DNA of 40,849 nucleotides from Phycisphaerae bacterium (GTDB lineage Bacteria > Planctomycetota > Phycisphaerae > Phycisphaerales > UBA1924), in contig JAUHYE010000020.1 of assembly GCA_030426395.1 (NCBI GenBank), positions 1 through 40,849 on the forward strand, given 5' to 3'. Positions 35,446 to 40,849 of this stretch are shown here, one piece after another; positions within the stretch are counted from its first letter, which is position 1, and every line of letters begins with the position of its first letter. Position numbers and translations under genes: made by a program. The notes beneath the pieces are model-generated. The model saw only the letters and a list, made by a program, of their open reading frames with translations. It was not told the origin of the DNA and did not search any database.

Positions 35446-36393
35446 TCAACGGAACGACCACGGCTCGCCCGGCGTGTAGCCCAAGAGGTCATAGAGCTCG
35501 GCACGGGTTTGCATGTTAGAGAGTGAAGCCTCGACGCTGCCCTTGGCGGCGAGGTTGGTGAGCATGTCGTCGACGGCCTTCATGGCGATGCGCAGGGTCG
35601 AGACGGGGAAGATCACGATGTGGTAACCCAGCTCTGCGAAGCGATCACGCGGGAGCATGGGGGTCTTGCCGAACTCGGTCATGTTGGCGAGCACGTAGGG
35701 CGGCTTGCCGGTGTCTGCAACGGCAGCCTCGCGCATGGCCTGGGCGAACTGCTCGAACTCGGCTTCGTCCTTGAGGCCCTCGGGGAAGATCATGCTGGCG
35801 CCGGCCTTGGCGAACTGCGTGGCGCGAGAGATGGCGTCGTCGATACCGGTGACACCTGCGGCGTCGGTGCGCGCGCAGATGATGAAGTCGGGGTCGCCGC
35901 TGTCGCGCGCGGCGGCGCTGGCCCACTCGATTCGGCTGGCGGCCTGGTCGGCTGGGATGAGGGTCTTGCCGTCGAGGTGGCCGCAGCGCTTGGGGAAGAC
36001 TTGGTCCTCGAGGTGCAGGCCGGCCGCCCCGGCGCGTTGGTACTCGATCACGGTGCGGCGGGTCATCTCTTCCTCACCGAAGCCCGTGTCGGCGTCGGCC
36101 AGCACCGGCAGGGCGGGGCCGCCGGCCCTGAGACGCGAGCCATCAACCACCTCACGAACGGTGGCTGCGAAACGGTCGAGGGTGAGCAACCCCACGTCGG
36201 GCACGCCGGCGGCGGCGCTCGTCGCGGCGCCAGAGACGTAGGCGGCCTCGAACCCGTGGCGGGCGACGGCCCGGGCGGTCAGCCCGTTGAAGGCCCCCGG
36301 GGCCATGACGCAGCCCTTGTCCATGGCGGCCCTGAGGCGTTGGGCGGGTGACTTGGCGGTGCTTTGTTCGGTCTTTGTGGTGGTTGCAGGCAT
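35446..36393 (-). CDS. prpB: Methylisocitrate lyase (isocitrate lyase/PEP mutase family)
   Basis: 315 residues. The active-site signature KRCGH (135-139) in LEDQVFPKRCGHLDGK, with the Mg-binding ADADTGFG (99-106), is that of 2-methylisocitrate lyase, which splits methylisocitrate to pyruvate and succinate at the end of the methylcitrate cycle. Other matches are PGAFNGLTARAVARHGFEAAYVSGA, RTDAAGVTGIDDAI and MTEFGKTPML. ATG 36393 lacks an SD; the frame upstream of it is antisense to the next gene. No prpC or prpD is adjacent. A related PEP-mutase-type lyase cannot be excluded, but the KRCGH context favours PrpB. Confidence 0.85.
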   Translation of the reverse strand: MPATTTKTEQSTAKSPAQRLRAAMDKGCVMAPGAFNGLTARAVARHGFEAAYVSGAATSAAAGVPDVGLLTLDRFAATVREVVDGSRLRAGGPALPVLADADTGFGEEEMTRRTVIEYQRAGAAGLHLEDQVFPKRCGHLDGKTLIPADQAASRIEWASAAARDSGDPDFIICARTDAAGVTGIDDAISRATQFAKAGASMIFPEGLKDEAEFEQFAQAMREAAVADTGKPPYVLANMTEFGKTPMLPRDRFAELGYHIVIFPVSTLRIAMKAVDDMLTNLAAKGSVEASLSNMQTRAELYDLLGYTPGEPWSFR

Positions 36394-36523
36394 CTTGAGA
36401 TCATAGGAATGCGGGTTGGGAGGGCCTTGCGGATTTTTTTGTTTGGATTGATATTGGACTGAATCCGCGATTTGGAACGGTCGATGGCATGGCAGAGAGG
36501 TCCGTTTTTGACCGGAGCAAGCC

Positions 36524-37627
36524 ATGACCAGAATCGACGCTGAACACGAATTGCGGATCGGGTGCGAGGGTCGCTGCGACGAGTGCGACTGCCAACAACC
36601 CGAAGAGCGACCCGAAGTCCACGCGCCCGAGGAGCAGGCCGCCGGGCTGACCAACGGTGGTGAGCCCGACGGGGCCGACATCCTCACGCGCGGGCTGCTA
36701 GGCAGTTTTGCGCGGTTCATCGCGACCGGCGAGGACACGGAAGAAGACACCGACGAACGCCTGGCCGAGACCAGCGTTTCCATTCGTCCGCCGTTGGGCG
36801 ACCACAAAGAGCACGAGAACGAGGAGCGGCCAACCGATCCGGCGCTCGACGAGGCTCTGGGTCGTGTGGAGGCGGCGATGGGGGCGCTGGTGTCGGCCAT
36901 GCCGAGCCTGGACGAACGGCTGTCGGACATGGAAGCCCGAGTCGAACGCTGGGGCAGCAGCGAGGTTGCCGACGGCGTGGACCGCGACGAGGTCGCTGTT
37001 GGCTTGCGCGATCGGCTGGCAAGTGTGGAACGTGAGTGCAACCGCTTGGCCAGCGTGCCCATCGAACGCATGGAGACACGCGTGGCGGCGGCGGAACGTT
37101 CGCTCGGGATGCTGGTGGAGCGCGCAGAAACGGCGCTCGTGCAGTGTGCAAGCGAACGCGAGGCCGCCGAGCAGGCGATCGAGCGGTTGACGGTGCTGGC
37201 CGAGGCGTTGACGCCATGGGTGGAACTCCTCGAGCTGCGCGAGAGCGAAGACGGGCTGCCCAAGCCGATGTCGGCGCTGCTGCGCACAGCCGGTGCCGAA
37301 CTGGCGCGCGAGATGGCGGGTGTGCGCGGGAGCCTGGAGCGCTTCGCGGGCGTGCTGGAGTTGCCCGAGGTGGAGTCGGCGCCGGTGGAGGGCGAGCCGA
37401 CCCAGGATGTTCAGGGGTTGCCCGGGAAGGGAGCGATCGTGGCGCCAGAAGAGCCGAGCGAGAGACGTCCTCGCAAGCGGTCGGATAAGAACGGGAAATC
37501 CAAGGCCGTGCGCGCGAAGGGGAGCGAGGCCGAAGCGCCGCGTCGCGGCGCTTCGGATCGGCGGTTGTCGGCCGAAGCCAAGCTCCGTGCGCGCAGCCGC
37601 GCGGAAGGCCGCCCGCCGCGGCGGTGA
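36524..37627 (+). CDS. Coiled-coil protein with basic tail, unknown
   Basis: 367 residues. The N-terminus is acidic and Cys-containing (CEGRCDECDCQQPEE), with four Cys in a short span that might bind metal. Residues about 105-285 are helical with heptad patterns (LDEALGRVEAAMGALVSAMPSLDERLSDMEARVERW; ERMETRVAAAERSLGMLVERAE). The last 60 residues are Lys/Arg-rich (RRPRKRSDKNGKSKAVRAKG...RPPRR), suited to binding nucleic acid or phosphate. GGAG lies 6 nt before ATG 36524. No membrane segment or signal. I recognise no family. The 130-bp gap to prpB contains a short T-rich run and no firm promoter. Confidence 0.75.
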   Translation: MTRIDAEHELRIGCEGRCDECDCQQPEERPEVHAPEEQAAGLTNGGEPDGADILTRGLLGSFARFIATGEDTEEDTDERLAETSVSIRPPLGDHKEHENEERPTDPALDEALGRVEAAMGALVSAMPSLDERLSDMEARVERWGSSEVADGVDRDEVAVGLRDRLASVERECNRLASVPIERMETRVAAAERSLGMLVERAETALVQCASEREAAEQAIERLTVLAEALTPWVELLELRESEDGLPKPMSALLRTAGAELAREMAGVRGSLERFAGVLELPEVESAPVEGEPTQDVQGLPGKGAIVAPEEPSERRPRKRSDKNGKSKAVRAKGSEAEAPRRGASDRRLSAEAKLRARSRAEGRPPRR

Positions 37628-37690
37628 GTTAGCGCTAGGGTACTGGTGTTGCACGACGACCGGGGCTCGGCCTCGGGGGGAATCGACGCC

Positions 37691-38161
37691 ATGGACCCGC
37701 ACGCTCTCGAGCTTCTCAACAGCGCGGACCCGGGCCAGCACGGGTCGGACACGATCACGCCGGTGCCGAATGACATCGGCGACGCGTCGGTGCGCATCCG
37801 CGTGCGGCCCGAGTACCTGCCGTCGCGTAGCGATCCGCGGCAGCCGATGCACGTGTTTGCGTACCACATCTCGATCGATTACCAAGCCATCGACGGCGGG
37901 CCGACCGTGCAGCTCGTCGATCGCTTCTGGCGCATTATCGACGCGCACGGCACCGAGGAGGTCGTGCAGGGCGAGGGGCTTGTGGGCCAGCAGCCCACGT
38001 TGCGGCCGGGCGAGAAGTTCGAGTACGCCAGCTATTGCCCGATCCGGACGAGTTGGGGGACGATGGAGGGGCGGTACGGCTTGCTGGTTCTGGATGAGCG
38101 GGAGCAGCCGGCGTCGCGGCAGGACGTCGAGGTCGGGCGGTTCTATCTCGTTTCTGACTAA
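37691..38161 (+). CDS. apaG: ApaG family protein
   Basis: 156 residues. The ApaG domain (about 30-155) is unmistakable: VRIRVRPEYLPSRSDPRQPMHVFAYHISIDY, VQLVDRFWRIIDAHG, the Gly motif QGEGLVGQQPTLRPGEKFEYAS, SWGTMEGRYGLLV and VGRFYLVSD. The family has an immunoglobulin-like fold and is linked genetically to Co/Mg tolerance and to ApaH in enterobacteria; the biochemical role is unsettled. ATG 37691 has a G-rich SD upstream; a GTG at 37646 is possible. The stop is followed by TAACTAACTAAG and lies 4 bp from the convergent kynU stop. No apaH or ksgA is near. Confidence 0.92.
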   Translation: MDPHALELLNSADPGQHGSDTITPVPNDIGDASVRIRVRPEYLPSRSDPRQPMHVFAYHISIDYQAIDGGPTVQLVDRFWRIIDAHGTEEVVQGEGLVGQQPTLRPGEKFEYASYCPIRTSWGTMEGRYGLLVLDEREQPASRQDVEVGRFYLVSD

Positions 38162-38165
38162 CTAA

Positions 38166-39437
38166 CTAAGCGTTCGCGGGCGCGGTGACCTGGGCGATGG
38201 TCGTTGCGGCGCGCGCGACATCGGCGAACGTGTTGTAGAGCGGCACGGGCGCCAGGCGAACAACGTCGGGCTCGCGGAAGTCGGCGACGACGCCGTGCTC
38301 TTGCAGTGTGTCGCGGATGGTCTTGGCGCGATCGCCAAACGAGATGCTGAGCTGGCAGCCGCGCCGGTTGGGGTCGGTCGGCGTGATTATGCGAGCTGAT
38401 GGCGCGACGCTGAGGACGGCACGCTCGAGGAAGCCGGTGAGCTTGAGGCTCTTCTCGCGCAGGGCGGTCATGCCGACGCGGTCGAAGATGTCCAGCGACG
38501 CGGCCAGCGGGGCCATCGCGAGGATGGGCGGGTTGCAGAGCTGCCAGCCGTCGGCACCCGGGCGCGGGATGAAACCGGATTCCATCTTGAAGCGCGTCGT
38601 GGGATCATTGCCCCACCAGCCGGCCAGGCGGGGGAGCTTCGGGTTCTTGCCATGGCGCTCGTGGACGAAGCAGCCGGCGATGGCGCCCGGGCCCGAGTTC
38701 AGGTACTTGTAGCTGCACCACACGGCGAAGTCGGCGTCGCAGTCGTGAAGTTGGAGCGGCGCGTTGCCCGCGGCGTGGGCGCAGTCCCAGCCGACGTAGG
38801 CGCCCGCGCGGTGCCCGGCCTCGGTGATGGCGGGCATGTCGAACCACTGGCCCGTGCGGTATTGCACGCCGGCGAGCATGACCAGCGCGAGCGTGTCGCC
38901 GGCATCCTCGATGGCGCCGACGATGTCGCCGGTGCGCAGCGTCTGCTCTCCGCTGCGCGGCGTGAGGCGGATCATGTTCTGCTTTGCGTCGAGCCCGCGG
39001 TGGTTGATATGGCTCTCGACGGCGTAGTCATCGCTGGGGAAGAGGGCGTCTTCCACCATGATGGTCGTGCGGTTGCCCTTGGGCTGGTAGAAGCTGGCCA
39101 GCATGAGGTGCAGGTTGGCGGTCAGGCCGTTCATCATGACGACCTCGCCCGGCTTCGCACCAACCAATCTCGCCCCCGTCTCGCGGAAGCGCTCGTGGTA
39201 GCTAAACCAGGGGTTGGTTCCATGGAGGTGGGCATCGACGGCAAGCCTTGCCCAATCGTCGAGCTCCTGCTCGACGGCGGCGCGGGCGCTCGTGGGCATC
39301 AGGCCCAGGGAGTTGCCCGTGAAGTAGGCGACTTCCGTGCCGTTGGCGTCCTTGGGAATCGCGAAGTTCGCGCGCTCGGCCTTCAACTGGTCGGCGGCGT
39401 CGAGCTGCTTCGCTTCCTGGAACAGTTGGTCGCTCAC
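38166..39437 (-). CDS. kynU: Kynureninase
   Basis: 423 residues. A PLP enzyme that cleaves kynurenine or 3-hydroxykynurenine to alanine and (3-hydroxy)anthranilate. Visible: the entry YFTGNSLGLMP (38-48), NGLTANLHLMLASFY (103-117), WDCAHAAGNAPLQLHDCDADFAVWCSYKYLNSGPG (217-251) with Asp218 and the PLP-binding Lys244, and GWWGNDPTTRFKM. Length is standard. GTG 39437 overlaps the stop of the upstream ACMSD gene by 4 bp (GTGA) and has GAGG 7 nt upstream, so translation is coupled. Together they point to tryptophan breakdown through 3-hydroxyanthranilate. Confidence 0.95.
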   Translation of the reverse strand: MSDQLFQEAKQLDAADQLKAERANFAIPKDANGTEVAYFTGNSLGLMPTSARAAVEQELDDWARLAVDAHLHGTNPWFSYHERFRETGARLVGAKPGEVVMMNGLTANLHLMLASFYQPKGNRTTIMVEDALFPSDDYAVESHINHRGLDAKQNMIRLTPRSGEQTLRTGDIVGAIEDAGDTLALVMLAGVQYRTGQWFDMPAITEAGHRAGAYVGWDCAHAAGNAPLQLHDCDADFAVWCSYKYLNSGPGAIAGCFVHERHGKNPKLPRLAGWWGNDPTTRFKMESGFIPRPGADGWQLCNPPILAMAPLAASLDIFDRVGMTALREKSLKLTGFLERAVLSVAPSARIITPTDPNRRGCQLSISFGDRAKTIRDTLQEHGVVADFREPDVVRLAPVPLYNTFADVARAATTIAQVTAPANA

Positions 39438-40567
39438 TTGCCAGCCTCGCTCGGGAATGTCGCGGCGCGCTCGCGGGCGGCCTTGCGTTCTTCGGTGAGG
39501 TCGGGGAAGCGGTCGGCATCCATGCCGAGGAACTCCAGGGCCGATCCGCTCATGAGTTGCCGCTTGGTCTTGTCGGTCAGGTCGTACATCGAGTCGATCA
39601 TCGCGCCGGGGCGAGCTTCACCCAATGGGAACGGGTAATCGCTGCCGAGCGCAACGCGGCGCTCGTCCATCATCGCGATCAGGTACCGCAGGGCGTTGCG
39701 GCTGTAGACGGCCGAGTCGACCCAGAACCGTGCGGGCCGGCCGTAGTCGGCCAGGTAGCTCCAGGGGTTGTGGGCGTTGTCGACGGCGACGATGTCCGGG
39801 CGGCTGTTGAAGCCGTGCTCGATGCGGCCGATGGTGTAGGGGAACGACCCCCCGCCGTGCGCGAAGCACACGCGCAGCTCGGGCAAGCGCTCGAACACGC
39901 CGCCGAAGATCATCGCGCACACGGCCCGCGCCGTCTCGGCGGGCATGCCCACCAGCCAGGGCAGCCAGTACTTGCCCATCTGGTCGCGGCCCATCATGTC
40001 CCAGGGGTGCACCAGGATGCTCGCCCCCAGGTCCTGGCAGGCCTGGAACACCTCGAACAGCGCCGGCTCCCACAGGTTCCAGTCGTTGTCGCCCGGCCGC
40101 TCGATGTGGCTGCCGATCTGGATGCCCGCCATGCCCAGATCCTTCATGCAGCGCTCGAGCTCCTTCACGGCCAGCTTGGGGTCCTGCATCGGCAGCGTGC
40201 CCAGCGCGATGAAGCGGTCGGGGTGGGCCCGGCAGCGCTCGGCCAGGTCGTCGTTGAGAAGTCTTGCCGCCTCGAGGGCGTGCTCGGCCCTGGCCCAATA
40301 GCCGAACATGACCGGCACCGTCGAGACGACCTGGACCTGGACGTTGTGCAACTCCATGTCGCGCAGGCGGGCGTCGGCGTGCAGGCAGTTAGGCTTGACG
40401 TTCCGAAAGAACTTCCCGTCGATGGTCATCGCCGCGCCGCCGGCGAAGTCGCCGGGGTCGTCCGACGCGATCGGCGTGAGATTGACCCAGCCCCCATAGC
40501 CGAACTTCGCGGCAAAGTCGGGAAGTGTTGGGGGCAGCATGTGGGTGTGCAGGTCGATCTTGAACAT
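39434..40567 (-). CDS. 2-amino-3-carboxymuconate-6-semialdehyde decarboxylase (ACMSD)
   Basis: 377 residues of the zinc amidohydrolase superfamily. ACMSD removes CO2 from aminocarboxymuconate semialdehyde and diverts it from quinolinate/NAD synthesis to catabolism. Matches: FKIDLHTHMLP (His7, His9), FRNVKPNCLHADARLRDME, STVPVMFGYWA, ASILVHPWDMMGRDQ (His187), CFAHGGGSFPYTIGRIEHG (His237) and LGSDYPFPLGE (Asp310). ATG 40567 begins at the conserved strand; an ATG 30 nt upstream is possible, and neither has an SD. First gene of the pair with kynU. The genes for tryptophan dioxygenase, kynurenine monooxygenase and 3-hydroxyanthranilate dioxygenase are not in the window. Confidence 0.9.
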   Translation of the reverse strand: MFKIDLHTHMLPPTLPDFAAKFGYGGWVNLTPIASDDPGDFAGGAAMTIDGKFFRNVKPNCLHADARLRDMELHNVQVQVVSTVPVMFGYWARAEHALEAARLLNDDLAERCRAHPDRFIALGTLPMQDPKLAVKELERCMKDLGMAGIQIGSHIERPGDNDWNLWEPALFEVFQACQDLGASILVHPWDMMGRDQMGKYWLPWLVGMPAETARAVCAMIFGGVFERLPELRVCFAHGGGSFPYTIGRIEHGFNSRPDIVAVDNAHNPWSYLADYGRPARFWVDSAVYSRNALRYLIAMMDERRVALGSDYPFPLGEARPGAMIDSMYDLTDKTKRQLMSGSALEFLGMDADRFPDLTEERKAARERAATFPSEAGK

Positions 40568-40642
40568 GGCCGGGGAGGGTATGGGGCAAAGGGGCATGGG
40601 GTCACGGTGCGGTCACAAGGCGATCACGCGGGTGACTTGGCC

Positions 40643-40671
40643 TTGGCGCTCGGGGCATCTTCGGGTATGGT
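40643..40671 (+). promoter_or_regulatory. Promoter of the secreted-protein gene at the right edge
   Basis: TTGGCG (40643-40648), 17-bp spacer, TATGGT (40666-40671), then 35 nt to ATG 40707. The -35 region CTTGGCGCTCGG is identical to that at 30390-30401 and the geometry is the same. Confidence 0.65.
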
Positions 40672-40706
40672 GGATTGGCCGCACGCCGCACGACTGGGAG
40701 GTTGCC

Positions 40707-40849
40707 ATGGCTGTCCGGATGATGAATCGATCGGTCCCGCTCGCGGGAATCCTGCTGACCTTGTCCGCCGCGGGGGCCGCGCTCTCGGGGACCGGCGGCC
40801 CAGCATCCGATCCAAAGCGCGACCTCGCTCCTCCGGTCGAGGTCGCCGG
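40707..40849 (+). CDS. Exported protein, N-terminus only (cut by window edge)
   Basis: ATG 40707 has GGGAGG 5 nt upstream and opens a frame to the window end (47 codons). It encodes a basic start (MAVRMMNRSV), a hydrophobic stretch (PLAGILLTLSAAGAALSG) and then a polar, Pro/Asp-rich sequence (GGPASDPKRDLAPPVEVA): a signal peptide, possibly cleaved near ALS or SGTGG. The product cannot be named. Divergent from the ACMSD gene. Confidence 0.7.
   Translation, partial: MAVRMMNRSVPLAGILLTLSAAGAALSGTGGPASDPKRDLAPPVEVA

Noticed and set aside
36394..37287. Ser/Arg-rich extension of the methylisocitrate lyase frame
   Set aside because: It is antisense to the coiled-coil gene, and PrpB homology begins right after ATG 36393.

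Overview
The window is GC-rich, gene-dense bacterial chromosome that reads as a planctomycete, most likely class Phycisphaerae. Two secreted proteins end in the double dockerin-like repeat (DxDGDGxLTxFDFLAFQN...) with a terminal G-C-E that I associate with Phycisphaerales 'GC-type dockerin' proteins. LpxK, an OmpA/Pal-type lipoprotein and an ExbD/TonB-like pair point to a Gram-negative envelope. That is inference from gene content: there is no rRNA here. I see no tRNA, rRNA, transposase, phage gene or CRISPR array.

Layout. 1-5.5 kb: the N-terminal two thirds of ribosomal protein S1 (minus) faces away from a glutamate dehydrogenase with a long structured leader. A HAD phosphatase, TruD and a bifunctional-nuclease protein follow as a minus-strand operon. 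5.6-7.3 kb: ExbD, a TonB-like protein and a small Pro-rich protein (plus). 7.3-10 kb: infC with a probable ATC start, and a membrane-anchored Ser/Thr kinase (minus). 10.3-15.8 kb: an amino-acid permease fused to a Usp domain, a nitrilase-family amidase on the other strand, a Maf / small membrane protein / LpxK operon, and a stress-protein homologue. 15.8-20.9 kb (minus): an OmpA-like lipoprotein, an enlarged prepilin peptidase, xseB/xseA and a secreted protein of unknown role.

21-29.1 kb (minus) holds an oligopeptide-type ABC importer in the order binding protein, OppB, OppC, OppD, then a GT-B-like protein. Both permeases carry large insertions (about 170 residues in OppB, about 425 with eight extra helices in OppC). 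The binding protein keeps an N-terminal membrane anchor plus coiled coil, and no OppF ATPase is present. This is the most unusual locus here.

29.3-34.3 kb: a small acidic protein and PlsY (minus), then two dockerin-tailed secreted proteins and a NeuD/PglD-like acyltransferase (plus), whose 3' end overlaps a convergent family-4 glycosyltransferase. 34.3-40.8 kb: an amidohydrolase, a methylisocitrate lyase, a coiled-coil protein, ApaG, and a translationally coupled pair for tryptophan catabolism (ACMSD then kynureninase). A secreted protein begins at the right edge.

Four of seven convergent gene pairs overlap or are separated by only 4 bp; the other three carry clear intrinsic terminators. Two plus-strand secreted-protein genes share a near-identical promoter (CTTGGCGCTCGG, 17-bp spacing, TA-rich -10, 34-35 nt to the ATG).
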